Assembly: GCA_002314445.1 (NCBI GenBank)
Contig: DCFX01000081.1
Coordinates: forward strand, 50,917-114,916
Length of the DNA: 64,000 bases
Direction of reading: 5' to 3'
Source: Treponema sp. UBA1793
Lineage (GTDB): Bacteria; Spirochaetota; Spirochaetia; Treponematales; Treponemataceae
Each line of letters begins with the position of its first letter. Within the stretch, counting starts at the first letter, position 1. The notes below the pieces were generated by a model, which was not told the DNA's origin, did no database searches, and was given only the letters and a program-made list of their open reading frames with translations. Of this stretch, positions 8,661 to 18,694 are shown one piece after another. The position numbers and the translations under genes are program-made.

Positions 8661-10718
8661 TTAGAATTTTACTTTGAGTGTTGTCTCAAGTTTTCCTGCT
8701 TTACGGTAGGCTGTACCATCATTAAATCCTACAAGAAGATCATTTGATTCATAATCGAATGAAAATGAAACTCTTTCGTATGAGAATTCAAGCCCGGCCT
8801 TCAAGTACATATAATCATTATCACTATTATATTTGTCATAATACCGTGTAAGGAAAGCTTTCGGAGTCACCCCAAAATATTTACCCATAGGCATCCGGTA
8901 TTTTATACCACCCGTTGCACCAATAATCATTTGATCTGAAAGGGCATCAATAACATCAACTGCACCAACAGCTTCAAGATTTTTTACAAGCAGGCCATTT
9001 CCTGTGTTGAATGAACCATGAAGAATAAGAACATCGTGATCAGCAGAGGTATAGCGACCGTCGCTGTTAATTACACAATCTTCTGCAAGTTTTTTGTCAG
9101 CATATTCCGCAGCAATTGCAAGACCTGGATAAGAACCGTAATCATCTTCAAGATACCGCGGGCGTGTATTGCTGAACCATGTATCAAATGCGGTCTGTTT
9201 ATCTTCCCACCCTAACAGGAACCCTCCGGAAACGAGAGGATAAGCTTTTCCTTTTCCTTCAATCTGAATCATAGTTGCGCCGACTTTCGGTTTCAGATAG
9301 AAAATGTCAAACATATCCCACTCATAAGAAAGCTGTCCGCCAAAACGCATATCCTCTTTATAAACGGAATCATTACCGATAATACCGTTACTGTAACCGA
9401 CTTGAACTTCAAGATTGGGAACAACCAATAAACTTCCTGTAAGCTTATATACCCAGTCTGTCGCATCCTGTGAGGGATCTGCTGTATCCTGCGTTGTATC
9501 AGACGAACCTGCAGTCCATTGTGCAGTAGAAGCAAAATCTGCTGCAACTTTAAATACATTGTTCATTTCATACCCGGCCTGAAGCCCATAAACAGTGTCG
9601 CTGTCATCTGTTGAAGAAAGATACGCCTGCAGGGTTCTTCCTTCCAACTGGCCATAACGGCGGTCTGTATCAATACTGATAAATTCATATGCAACATCAG
9701 GGCCCGTCGTATAGTTTACATACCCGAGGTTTGAATAGTTACGATCATACAGATTAATAAAGGCATTGCCCACATGAATCTTTGCGCGGTCTACATAAAT
9801 TTTAAATCCACCGTCTTCTATATCCCCATCGTCATTAAGTGCAAGATTTGTCCCACTGTCATCATCAACGTAGTAACGAAGAGGATCTCCTTCTGTGCAA
9901 ATACGAATTTCTCCCCAAATAGGAAGTGAATGCGGATTATCTGCCCATACTTCCCCCAGATTCATAAGGTCAACTTTTAATTTGATATTCTGATCTGTTG
10001 TAAAACCGCATTTTCCCGTATCAAGATCTGTACCAAAAGTTACCGATGCATCACCTGTGAGATCTGTTGAAATTTTCGGACCAACGGTCGGTTTAGGACC
10101 ATATTTTGTAATTGTTACATTGCAAGCAGCGGTAAATCCGCCGTCTTTCGACGTTGCAGTGATTACAGCATCTCCCTCTGCAGCTGGAAAAAGACGGCCA
10201 AGCTGATCAACTTTCACAATTTTCATATTGCTTGAAGACCATTTTACATCTTTACAAGTCGCATCCTCAGGAGTAAATTTCACGGTAAGAGCCGGAAATG
10301 TCTTCTGGTAATCAAGTACATGAACAGAAAGTTCCATATCCTGCTTATCAAGTTCTATACCTTCTACTGGAATTTCGTATGCTTTCTGAGTACCGGCAGC
10401 CTTTGCCGCCTCACGGGCAGCTTTCTTAGCTGCTGCATCTTCTGCTTTTTTCAGAGCAGCGGCCTCTTTTGCGGCCTGAGCTTCTGCAGCTTTTTGAGCC
10501 TTTTCTGCTTCTTTCGCTGCTTTTTTTTCTTCATCTGTCAATTCCTGATTGTCAGATGCATTTACAGTTGTTTTAATGTCGGCAGACTGTTCTGTTGCCG
10601 CGGCATCCGCAGACTGCTCAACAGTTGTTGTTGAAGTTGCTTCTGTTCCTGCCGTTTGCGCGAACGAAATTGCCATGCACAATGTTAATGCACATGCTAC
10701 TGCTACTGTTTTTTTCAT
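8661..10718 (-). CDS. Outer-membrane beta-barrel protein with helical and Big2 N-terminal region
   Basis: 685 residues. A signal peptide (about 1-20) is followed by a long Ala/Lys/Glu-rich helical stretch (about 62-112), a bacterial Ig-like Big2 domain (about 118-208, VKWSSSNMKIVKVDQLGRL) and a large region of alternating amphipathic strands with aromatic girdles. It ends in KVKF; a terminal Phe is the usual outer-membrane barrel signature. It is the only membrane protein in the ten-gene run and so the best candidate for the outer-membrane pore of this locus. Specific homology to SusC or to known treponemal porins is not evident by eye. Confidence 0.75.
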   Translation of the reverse strand: MKKTVAVACALTLCMAISFAQTAGTEATSTTTVEQSADAAATEQSADIKTTVNASDNQELTDEEKKAAKEAEKAQKAAEAQAAKEAAALKKAEDAAAKKAAREAAKAAGTQKAYEIPVEGIELDKQDMELSVHVLDYQKTFPALTVKFTPEDATCKDVKWSSSNMKIVKVDQLGRLFPAAEGDAVITATSKDGGFTAACNVTITKYGPKPTVGPKISTDLTGDASVTFGTDLDTGKCGFTTDQNIKLKVDLMNLGEVWADNPHSLPIWGEIRICTEGDPLRYYVDDDSGTNLALNDDGDIEDGGFKIYVDRAKIHVGNAFINLYDRNYSNLGYVNYTTGPDVAYEFISIDTDRRYGQLEGRTLQAYLSSTDDSDTVYGLQAGYEMNNVFKVAADFASTAQWTAGSSDTTQDTADPSQDATDWVYKLTGSLLVVPNLEVQVGYSNGIIGNDSVYKEDMRFGGQLSYEWDMFDIFYLKPKVGATMIQIEGKGKAYPLVSGGFLLGWEDKQTAFDTWFSNTRPRYLEDDYGSYPGLAIAAEYADKKLAEDCVINSDGRYTSADHDVLILHGSFNTGNGLLVKNLEAVGAVDVIDALSDQMIIGATGGIKYRMPMGKYFGVTPKAFLTRYYDKYNSDNDYMYLKAGLEFSYERVSFSFDYESNDLLVGFNDGTAYRKAGKLETTLKVKF

Positions 10719-10779
10719 TTAGTTTTCTCCTGTACTTATTTCACAATAATTATGAAAAACATTTATTCTTATTGTTTAC

Positions 10780-12849
10780 TTAATCCGCTGTTGATACCTG
10801 ATTATAATACCAGTGTGCCTGACCAACCCCGGGAAGACCTGCAGAATATCGATAATAAAGCGAAGTGCCGGATGTGGTACTGTTAGAACCTAACATGAAA
10901 TATCCGGAACTATTTGTTAATCTAATGCATTTTGTGTAATTACCACTTGAATATGAAACAGAACCAAGGAAGAAACTACCAAGCGTAGAATCAAGGGATT
11001 TAATTGTACTTGCAGAGCCTAGCGCAGCACTTACCGTAACCCAGCTCGTATTGCTTGAGCTAATCGATGGCAGATATAAATATTCGCCAGTAGGAATACC
11101 ATTCAAATCCGTTGCCTCGAGACTGAATGTAGATACGGTTCCTGTTGTGGATTCTCCAGAGTATGTAATGGTCGAAGAACTATCAAGTGCTGAACGTACA
11201 ACCCATACATCAGAATAATTACTGCTTGAAGTGGATGAACTTAATACTATCGAAGTACTAGTATTCGGCAAAAGGTAGAAAGAATTATTTTGATTCGTAA
11301 GCACTACTGCATTAAGAGATGAAGGAGTAAATGTAATAATTGTAGAATCAGCTGAATAAGTTGTAGTACCATCTGCCACAGTTATGACCGTAAATGTGTA
11401 CGCTGTTCCAGATGTTAATCCAGTAAAGACAGCTTCCTCTGTTCCTATTGCAATAGATTCAACACTTCCGACTGAGGTGCCATCACTTTTTTCTGCGGTC
11501 ACTTCATATGTATACGTTACACCGCTTTCAACAGCAGTTGCGTCTGCCCAGGTTATCTTTACAGACTCACCATTGTATGCTGTCGTCCCACTTACATTAG
11601 AAGCGAGAGGTTCTGTTGAACCTGTTACGCTGACTCCGGTATTGGAATTACCATCGTAATCTTCTGTTTTCAGCGTAAAGGTATAATTTCCTCCTGCGTT
11701 CACTGTTATGATTGCAGTTTCTACGCCAGCAAGCACAGTAACATCACTCGGGGCATCAACACCGCTTGTAGAAGAAACAGCGCTTATAACAACTTGAGTA
11801 AAGTCTGCATCAGACGGATCTGTCCAGTTAAGTGTTATAGAGGTAATACTATCGGCTGTTGCAGAAATTCCCGATACCGCTGAAGGTGCTGTAGAATCAA
11901 CACTTGTTGTTGTACTGTCCGAAGATGTTCCTGCTGAACTATTTGAATTCACATCAATAGTCTGTACTTTAAATACATATGAAGTATTTGCAGCAAGTTT
12001 GCTGAATTTAACAGTCTGAATGCCACTCGCAACTTTTACAGCACTAATTACTGTCGTACCATCCTGAAGTGTACCCGTTGAACTAACAACAACATGATCA
12101 AAATCATCATCTGCCGGATCGATCCATGTTAATGTTATCGAATGATCTGTATATGCAGATACTTCCAAGCCGGTTACTTCCTCCGGCGGTGTTGTATCAG
12201 GAAGCGTGTCCGCTGTAACTGTCGCAACAGAAGAAACATTATTGCTATTCACAACACCATAAACATAAAATGTATAATTAATACCTATAGCATCTGTTGT
12301 AAGACCTGTAATAGTTGCAGTCTGCACTCCTTTTTCAATTGTTTTTGTAGAGACCTGTGTAGAATCAGATGTTTTTATACAAATAATTTTCACTGCTGTA
12401 AGATCATAAGAATCTGTCCACGTAAGTGTGGCAGAAGTAGCAGTCGTTTCTGATACTGCCAGATTTTTTACCGGATGAGCAGCAGTTGCACTCAGCGTAA
12501 CTGTAACAGTACATGACGCTGACAATTTTCCGTCTGCAGTTGATGCAACAACACGTGCAGATCCTGCCCCCATAGCAGTAAGCGTCGTTGTCATAGAACC
12601 GTCATTTGTTAGAGATATAATAGAAGAATCTGTAGAAACCCATTCCACTGTTGACGAAGAACCTGTCAACGAAGCGGTAAGTGTAGATTGTGTTACAGTT
12701 GCTACTGCACCGGATATAGTAAGTACAGAGGAATTAAGCGATAACGCGGCATCTTCTGTTGTTCCGGAATCTATATCAGTACTACAGCCACTTAACAAGG
12801 CTATAACTGCTGTAAATGCAAGTACTGGTAATAAAAACTTCCTTTTCAT
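10780..12849 (-). CDS. Big2/FN3 multidomain surface lipoprotein, likely glycan binding
   Basis: 689 residues with a lipoprotein signal ending at Cys22 (LLSGC). A Big2 domain (about 35-125) is followed by four FN3-type domains (about 128-510) with recurring LTWTDSYD, ITLTWIDPADDDF and TYTFTV motifs. The unusual C-terminal domain (about 520-689) has a FSLEATDLNG...EYLYL segment that is also found in the 12868-14673 protein. No catalytic motif is seen. It may be a surface glycan-binding protein that hands substrate to the neighbouring enzymes or barrel. The ribosome site is AAGGAGG. Confidence 0.72.
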   Translation of the reverse strand: MKRKFLLPVLAFTAVIALLSGCSTDIDSGTTEDAALSLNSSVLTISGAVATVTQSTLTASLTGSSSTVEWVSTDSSIISLTNDGSMTTTLTAMGAGSARVVASTADGKLSASCTVTVTLSATAAHPVKNLAVSETTATSATLTWTDSYDLTAVKIICIKTSDSTQVSTKTIEKGVQTATITGLTTDAIGINYTFYVYGVVNSNNVSSVATVTADTLPDTTPPEEVTGLEVSAYTDHSITLTWIDPADDDFDHVVVSSTGTLQDGTTVISAVKVASGIQTVKFSKLAANTSYVFKVQTIDVNSNSSAGTSSDSTTTSVDSTAPSAVSGISATADSITSITLNWTDPSDADFTQVVISAVSSTSGVDAPSDVTVLAGVETAIITVNAGGNYTFTLKTEDYDGNSNTGVSVTGSTEPLASNVSGTTAYNGESVKITWADATAVESGVTYTYEVTAEKSDGTSVGSVESIAIGTEEAVFTGLTSGTAYTFTVITVADGTTTYSADSTIITFTPSSLNAVVLTNQNNSFYLLPNTSTSIVLSSSTSSSNYSDVWVVRSALDSSSTITYSGESTTGTVSTFSLEATDLNGIPTGEYLYLPSISSSNTSWVTVSAALGSASTIKSLDSTLGSFFLGSVSYSSGNYTKCIRLTNSSGYFMLGSNSTTSGTSLYYRYSAGLPGVGQAHWYYNQVSTAD

Positions 12850-12867
12850 TCGTTTTCCTCCTTAAAA

Positions 12868-14673
12868 TCATTCCGTTACGTCTACAAGACCCCATGCATA
12901 ATCAGCAGTAGAGCTTGCAGATGAACTTGTTCCGCCAAGTATATTGAGACATACTCCATACAACGAATATGAACTATCATAAGACCAGGTCAACATTTTC
13001 CAGGCAGACGCAGTTGTCTGAGACTTCGTTGTTGTTGAATAAGAAAAGCTTGCATAGCTCTCATTGCCGCTAAGATAGGAATCTGTTGTTTTTGCGACAT
13101 ATGCATGATGGGTATAACTAGTCGCCGAGAAGCTCCACTTTGTATAGTAAATGGAACTTGAATCCATAGCCCGATCGGGATCTATGTATAAATAATATCC
13201 GGAACCGGTTCCTGTACTGTCTGCAGCTTCAAGGCTGAACATGCTTGTATCGGTGGGAGAAGAAAGGCTGGGATGTACAATCCAGCGGTCATATAACAGA
13301 CCATTGGTACTTATATCACTTGCTGTCATACAAATAACATCACAATATGTTGTAGATGATGTAATGTCAGGGACAAGATAATATGCTGTTGAAGACCATC
13401 CGTTCACAAATTTCATGTAAACTTCAACAGGTGTTACAGTAACACTGTCTGTTGTCGTATTTGTCGTGGTACCGTCTGTATAAGTAGTTGTTATAGTTAC
13501 TGAATATTCAGTATCGACAGTAAGTCCTGTTAAAGTTGCAGTTTCTACATCAGCAGCCACATCCATTGATACAGCTGTACCGGATACTGGTGTTGCAGTA
13601 ACTGTTAATTTACTGAAAGAATTATCAGGATCTGTCCATGTTACAGTTATACCTCCGGTAAATGATGCACGGGAAGCTGATATATCAGTAGCAAGAAGAT
13701 ATGTTGTCTCTTTACATGTTACAGCAGAACTTTCATTAAGATCATTATCAACTGCAACTGCACTGAATGTATATGTTGTATTCCCCTTTAGTCCCGAAAG
13801 AGTTGCCGTTGTAGTTCCACTTGTGATCTGAACTGTATCCGGAATTTCTGCACTACTGTCACTGCAGTCTGCCGAAATTTCTACATAAGATACATCTGTA
13901 TCAGAAGAAGCTGTCCAGGAAAGTGTTATACTGTTTCCCGTTTTTGAAGATGCTGCAAAATCAGTAATAGATGCAGGAGCAGTTGTATCAGATTCTGTCG
14001 TAGTTGCTGTCAGTGTTACTGCATTTGATTCGTTTCCGTCCACATCAACCGTGTACAATTCAAATGTATATGCTGTAAGACCGATGAGTCCTTTCACTCT
14101 GCCGGAACCGGTGCCGGCATCGAAAGTTGATTCTGTTACTGTCGTTGAATCAGAAGTCGGATAAGATCTGATGAGTATATGATCAAGATCTCCATCGCTG
14201 TCTGCAGGATCAGTCCACGAGAATACAGCACTGTTGCCATATGCAATGACTGTTGCATCACTCACTTCCAAAGGTGGAGTGGATTCAAGGGTACAAGTTA
14301 CTGAACACTTAGCAGTTACGGATCCATTCTGACTTGCTGCGGTGATAATCGCCGTACCCGTTCCCTGAGCAGTTACGGTTGTTGACGTTCCCGTCGCAGT
14401 TACCGTTGCAACACTCGCATCCGAAGAAGTCCAGTTAATAGTTGTATCTGCTGCATATACAGGGGTATATGATGCGGTAATGACCTGTGTCGTAATTCCC
14501 TTATATGCAGATGACATGCTTAAACCTGATTCACTAAGTGTAATACTGTTTATCTGCACACCATCATCACTTTGTACTTTCAGTTCTTCTGTATTGAACA
14601 AAGTACAACTGACTGCAATAAACGCAAAACACAAAGCTGCAATAATAAAGCTGATATGAAATATTTTTTTCAT
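12868..14673 (-). CDS. Big2/FN3 multidomain surface lipoprotein, paralogue of its neighbour
   Basis: 601 residues with a lipoprotein signal ending at Cys23 (AVSC). A Big2 domain (about 40-125) precedes three FN3-type domains (about 130-400: FSWTDPADSDGDLDHILI, ITLSWTASSDTDV, VTWTDPDNSF). The C-terminal domain (about 405-601) shares the FSLEAADSTG...GYYLYI segment with the 10780-12849 protein. The order is the same as in that protein with one FN3 fewer, which suggests tandem duplication. No hydrolase motif is visible. It starts with a strong AAGGAGG site, 12 bases after the preceding gene. Confidence 0.72.
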   Translation of the reverse strand: MKKIFHISFIIAALCFAFIAVSCTLFNTEELKVQSDDGVQINSITLSESGLSMSSAYKGITTQVITASYTPVYAADTTINWTSSDASVATVTATGTSTTVTAQGTGTAIITAASQNGSVTAKCSVTCTLESTPPLEVSDATVIAYGNSAVFSWTDPADSDGDLDHILIRSYPTSDSTTVTESTFDAGTGSGRVKGLIGLTAYTFELYTVDVDGNESNAVTLTATTTESDTTAPASITDFAASSKTGNSITLSWTASSDTDVSYVEISADCSDSSAEIPDTVQITSGTTTATLSGLKGNTTYTFSAVAVDNDLNESSAVTCKETTYLLATDISASRASFTGGITVTWTDPDNSFSKLTVTATPVSGTAVSMDVAADVETATLTGLTVDTEYSVTITTTYTDGTTTNTTTDSVTVTPVEVYMKFVNGWSSTAYYLVPDITSSTTYCDVICMTASDISTNGLLYDRWIVHPSLSSPTDTSMFSLEAADSTGTGSGYYLYIDPDRAMDSSSIYYTKWSFSATSYTHHAYVAKTTDSYLSGNESYASFSYSTTTKSQTTASAWKMLTWSYDSSYSLYGVCLNILGGTSSSASSTADYAWGLVDVTE

Positions 14674-14685
14674 GTGTACTCCTCC

Positions 14686-15807
14686 TTACTCGCCTGTCAC
14701 AATTCCATCAGCAGCATTAATACTTACTGTTGAGCAATCCGTAAATTCTGGGGTTGGAACTGCAGCTGAATCATCAAACGAAAGCGGCTGCCAGACATAA
14801 CCGGAATTAGACAAATCAGATGAATCCCATTTATTAAATGCGAGAAGATATGATGTTTCCGAAGTACCTTTTACAGTTATGACACTTCCGAATTCCTGTG
14901 CCGTATAACTGTCAGGGCCTAATTCTTCAAGTCCCGACCACGGACCAGCCAATGATTTTGCATATGCATAGCGCACACCGGTATATGGCATCAAAGTTAA
15001 AGTTGAATATGTATTGTAAAAGTTAAAATAAACAAAATCATAATCATAAGAGCCATCACTTCCGGAATCGAGAGTTCCATAAAATGTCGCAGCAAACAGG
15101 TAATAATAATCACCCCTTTTAATAATACTTGCTCTCCCAGTTTCAATAGTCGGAAACAATTGGGCAATAATACCATCGTCCGTTGTTTCATCAATGGAAA
15201 GATAATCATCTGACAGTTTATAAATATGTAATTTATAAATATCATCATCACTATCCAGACAATAGCTCAATGCATATCCCGCGTTGTCAGTATCTTTGTA
15301 AAGAGTTGTAACTATTGCACCATCGTTTATTTTAAATGTACTATTCTGCACCTCAAAATTTCCGTATGGTGTATCACATGTTGCAACAAGTGTATAATCC
15401 AGCAGCGACTGAGTGTTAAATCCCATCCACATAACAAATTTACTGGTATTCGGATTATAAACTACGGTAGGTGCATTTATATCACTGTAGTATAAAAGAT
15501 CGCTTGATGTAGCGGTAAGAACATTATTTTTAAATGTCCAGTTTACAAGATCTGTCGATTCATAACATTTTATTGCTTTGAATCCTGTATTATCCCCAGT
15601 AAGAATATTTTTTGAATAATCCATACCATACCAGTAATACTTACTGCCGTATTTAATAACATTATCATGAGTCTGTATATCGTTTCCCGAAGTATCCATC
15701 CAGACGGTACCGTTTGTTATTGATGATGTTCCGGATTCTATTCCGGTTGAACAACCAAGCAGCGCCGTTATAATAAATATGACAGGAAATAATTTCGTAA
15801 TCTTCAT
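14686..15807 (-). CDS. Lipoprotein GH43-like enzyme (exo-beta-1,3-galactanase-like group)
   Basis: 373 residues. Two adjacent ATGs (15810 and 15807) are possible; the second has AGGAGG at a better five-base spacing. Longer in-frame starts lie inside the upstream gene. The lipoprotein signal ends at Cys19 (LLGC). The propeller opens with THDNVIKYGSKYYWYGMDY and CYESTDLVNWTF, as in the 16944-18650 enzyme and in exo-beta-1,3-galactanase-like GH43 proteins, and contains YYLFAATFYG and RYAYAKSLAGPW. It has no extra binding module. Activity on galactan is an inference from this resemblance. Confidence 0.78.
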   Translation of the reverse strand: MKITKLFPVIFIITALLGCSTGIESGTSSITNGTVWMDTSGNDIQTHDNVIKYGSKYYWYGMDYSKNILTGDNTGFKAIKCYESTDLVNWTFKNNVLTATSSDLLYYSDINAPTVVYNPNTSKFVMWMGFNTQSLLDYTLVATCDTPYGNFEVQNSTFKINDGAIVTTLYKDTDNAGYALSYCLDSDDDIYKLHIYKLSDDYLSIDETTDDGIIAQLFPTIETGRASIIKRGDYYYLFAATFYGTLDSGSDGSYDYDFVYFNFYNTYSTLTLMPYTGVRYAYAKSLAGPWSGLEELGPDSYTAQEFGSVITVKGTSETSYLLAFNKWDSSDLSNSGYVWQPLSFDDSAAVPTPEFTDCSTVSINAADGIVTGE

Positions 15808-15823
15808 CATATCCTCCTTAATA

Positions 15824-16933
15824 TCAAAAAGTCGCTGCTTTAAGTGCGGCGAGTTCATCAGCTGTAATACGCGTAACTGTTGCTGCCATGGTTGCATATG
15901 AACTACCGTTTGCAAAAATGGTCACATCTCCATCTTTCGTCCAACTACCACTGTCAGAAAGATTTGTTGTAGAAAAGCAGTCATACGTTCCTGCGTTATT
16001 TGATTCCGTTGCAAGCATAATCCAAGTCCCATCATCAAGCTGATAAACACATGGAGTTTCTGTATATACAGGTTCATTCTGGTCTGTACGGGTAATATAC
16101 GTACTGGCCAAAAGAGAAAATCCACCATCTCTGTAGGAGTCGATATAGGCAGCCTGTATATCGCCCCCTTCTCCTGTCGCGAAATCAATATCAGCGTCAC
16201 GGGTAAAGAGATAATGTTTTGATCCATCATTTACCATATATGCACCAGTAACAGAATATCCGGGGTTATACAGAACGTGTTCATTAAGATCATGAACCGA
16301 TAAGAAGTCATATGTTTCAGTTACAAACACATGATTTATACCGTCTTCATCATCACCAACCCAGTAGATATCGTAGCAGCGGTCGTTTTTATTATAAATT
16401 GCACGAGGTGACCATGCATGACGGACAGCTCCATCAGAACCGTAATCATCCGTCACCTGTAAAAGATGCTCGTTTGTCCATGTAATAAGATCATCAGAAA
16501 AGGCAACGTAAATACTCTGACTTGGATGCTTCCAATAAGAAAGATCATAATGTGAACCCAAGTCAGTATACTGCCCTGCACTTGTAAAATCGGCTGCAAG
16601 AAGTACAAACGAACCGTTATTAGTACGAAAAATATATGGATCCCGTATATGTCCGCTACCAATAGTCGGCGAAAAAACTTTGACGTTGCTATTCAGTGCA
16701 TTCCAAGAAAGTCCGTCTTCACTGTATGCCAAGTGTAATGCATCACTACTTACTGTTTGAGATGTTCCAATCCCGGCCATAACCCAGCCTGCAGTTGCAA
16801 CAACACCTTCAGACCAGTCGCTTGGCTCTACCATTGATTCATCAGCAAGTGTATTTGTACAACCCATAATAGAAAATACAGCAATACAAAAAGCAGTAAA
16901 TGATAGAATAATATCTTTGGTTAATTTCTTCAT
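15824..16933 (-). CDS. Lipoprotein GH43-like protein with an altered active site
   Basis: 369 residues with a lipoprotein signal ending at Cys25 (IMGC). It belongs to the same GH43 group as the 2058-3062 and 3197-4888 proteins: base Asp98 in HIRDPY and acid Glu292 in TETPC are present. The position of the pKa-modulating Asp (EIDATM in the sisters) reads SVTGAYM, so Gly230 replaces Asp. The conserved WAPE is WSPR here. It may have changed specificity, weak activity, or a purely binding role. It lies between two other GH43-like genes in the run. Confidence 0.78.
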   Translation of the reverse strand: MKKLTKDIILSFTAFCIAVFSIMGCTNTLADESMVEPSDWSEGVVATAGWVMAGIGTSQTVSSDALHLAYSEDGLSWNALNSNVKVFSPTIGSGHIRDPYIFRTNNGSFVLLAADFTSAGQYTDLGSHYDLSYWKHPSQSIYVAFSDDLITWTNEHLLQVTDDYGSDGAVRHAWSPRAIYNKNDRCYDIYWVGDDEDGINHVFVTETYDFLSVHDLNEHVLYNPGYSVTGAYMVNDGSKHYLFTRDADIDFATGEGGDIQAAYIDSYRDGGFSLLASTYITRTDQNEPVYTETPCVYQLDDGTWIMLATESNNAGTYDCFSTTNLSDSGSWTKDGDVTIFANGSSYATMAATVTRITADELAALKAATF

Positions 16934-16943
16934 AATATTTTAT

Positions 16944-18650
16944 TTACTCCGTTACTGGTATAAGCTTCCAGCTCTGCTGCTTTATAACAATTAAATAATT
17001 TTTATCAGAAACTAAAGTTGAGCTTGTATTATCCCATGTCGGATTAACATAATGCCATGGAATCTGGAACATACAGTTTGTGCTGTCCATTGTTGAAGTC
17101 AGGCTGTTTGTTGTCGTAGCATAATAACCGCTTGAATAATTTTCCAGGGAATAACACGGAGAGCCAACATCATTTATTATCCACCACTGGCCGTCGTTAT
17201 CAGAATCTTTCGAAATAAGATTAAGTGCAGAAAGCGTTTCATCATTGTTTGCTGTCAACGCAAGCGTACTCCAACGATTTACCAGTTGATATCCGTTTGT
17301 CATTGGAACTAAACGCCACTGATATAAATATTCATCATTATATAAGGTATCTGAACTGTCAGAAGGTGTTGACGACAACCATGTTGCATATTGTCCGGAA
17401 TAAACATTCGTCTGATTTCCAAGATAGTAACCGGAAAGGTTTTCAATATAGTAGTATGTCGGATAAGTTATAGATCCTGAAGAAACATTGACTTTCAAAG
17501 CTTCTGAGAAATTCATGGTAACACTAGTCTGATCACTTTCATCGAAATCGAGCGGAATCCATACATACTGGGAATCATAGGTTGAAGATCCGCCAAAAGC
17601 CGGACCCCAGCGGTCTCCCATATATAAATAGGTATACCCGCTGCCTCCATTTGTTGCCTTAAGCTTAAACACATATGCCGGCTGAGAACGATCAGAATGA
17701 GCAATATCACCAGTTTTAGTCGTATCGCTTATTACTGTCGCGGAGGACCATGGACCTCTCAAATTTGTTGCATACTGAATTTCCGTCTGTGTCGATGCCC
17801 AGCCGCTTGTACCAGATGTAATCATGTAATAATAATCACCCTTTTTAAAGAGGCACGGGGCTTCACGCTGATATGCATTTAATACATCATCAGTGGGCCA
17901 ATAACTTGTATCGATTGAAAGATAATCATCTGTAAGACGATATATGTGCATATGTGTATTTTCCGCATAGGAAGAAATAAAATATGCAGTTCCATCATCA
18001 TCAACAAAGAGCGTACAGTCGCGAGACATAAAGCCATACGTTTTATTCTCGTAACCGGTCGCTGAATCACCGTAATATTCGTCGCTTGGGCTAGTGTCAT
18101 GAATATCAAATTCAGGGTCGTCAAACGGACGGCGGCTTTCATAATACGTAAACGGTTCGTCAGGAGAATCTCCATAGGCTACCAAATACTTTGCCAGACC
18201 ATAATCCCAGTTGATATTTTCCCGGTGAGCCCAAAGGACATATTTCTTGGTCTTTGCATTGTAAATAACTTTCGGACGTTCAACAAATGCAGGGTTAAGA
18301 TCCGGAGATGATGCCTCTGTAAGGATATCGCCGCGATTTTCCCAGTTCACCAAATCAGTTGAGCGATAGCATGACACTCCTTTAAAATTTCCTGACGAAT
18401 AGCGGTGTTCGCCATACCAGTAGAAATATTTTCCAACCTGGAGCATACATCCGCCGCTGCCAAAAATCGTATTACCGTCCGTATCTGCTGTGCGGACTCC
18501 TGTAACAACGATATTCTTCTGCGTGCCGTTAAGTCCTGCCGTTCCATCTGCACCATCATCTTCACTGTTCATAAGACTACAACTGCAGATAAGAAACGTA
18601 CACGCAGCAAGAGCTGTTAATACATAAAAGACTTTTCTCATCTTTTTCAT
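16944..18650 (-). CDS. Lipoprotein GH43-like galactanase with ricin-type lectin domain
   Basis: 568 residues, first gene of the ten-gene run. The lipoprotein signal ends at Cys24 (ICSC). The GH43-like propeller (about 45-380) shows GGCMLQVGKYFYWYGEHR, CYRSTDLVNWENRG and REAPCLFKKGDYYYMITSG, the pattern of exo-beta-1,3-galactanase-like enzymes. A beta-trefoil ricin-type module (about 395-568: GYYLGN, YLYQWRLVPMTNGYQLVNR, GQWWIIND) should bind galactose-type sugars. A GAGGTGG ribosome site precedes the ATG. Confidence 0.84.
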   Translation of the reverse strand: MKKMRKVFYVLTALAACTFLICSCSLMNSEDDGADGTAGLNGTQKNIVVTGVRTADTDGNTIFGSGGCMLQVGKYFYWYGEHRYSSGNFKGVSCYRSTDLVNWENRGDILTEASSPDLNPAFVERPKVIYNAKTKKYVLWAHRENINWDYGLAKYLVAYGDSPDEPFTYYESRRPFDDPEFDIHDTSPSDEYYGDSATGYENKTYGFMSRDCTLFVDDDGTAYFISSYAENTHMHIYRLTDDYLSIDTSYWPTDDVLNAYQREAPCLFKKGDYYYMITSGTSGWASTQTEIQYATNLRGPWSSATVISDTTKTGDIAHSDRSQPAYVFKLKATNGGSGYTYLYMGDRWGPAFGGSSTYDSQYVWIPLDFDESDQTSVTMNFSEALKVNVSSGSITYPTYYYIENLSGYYLGNQTNVYSGQYATWLSSTPSDSSDTLYNDEYLYQWRLVPMTNGYQLVNRWSTLALTANNDETLSALNLISKDSDNDGQWWIINDVGSPCYSLENYSSGYYATTTNSLTSTMDSTNCMFQIPWHYVNPTWDNTSSTLVSDKNYLIVIKQQSWKLIPVTE

Positions 18651-18694
18651 ACCACCTCATTCCTTTTATTCCAAAATATATTTCTGATATCAAA

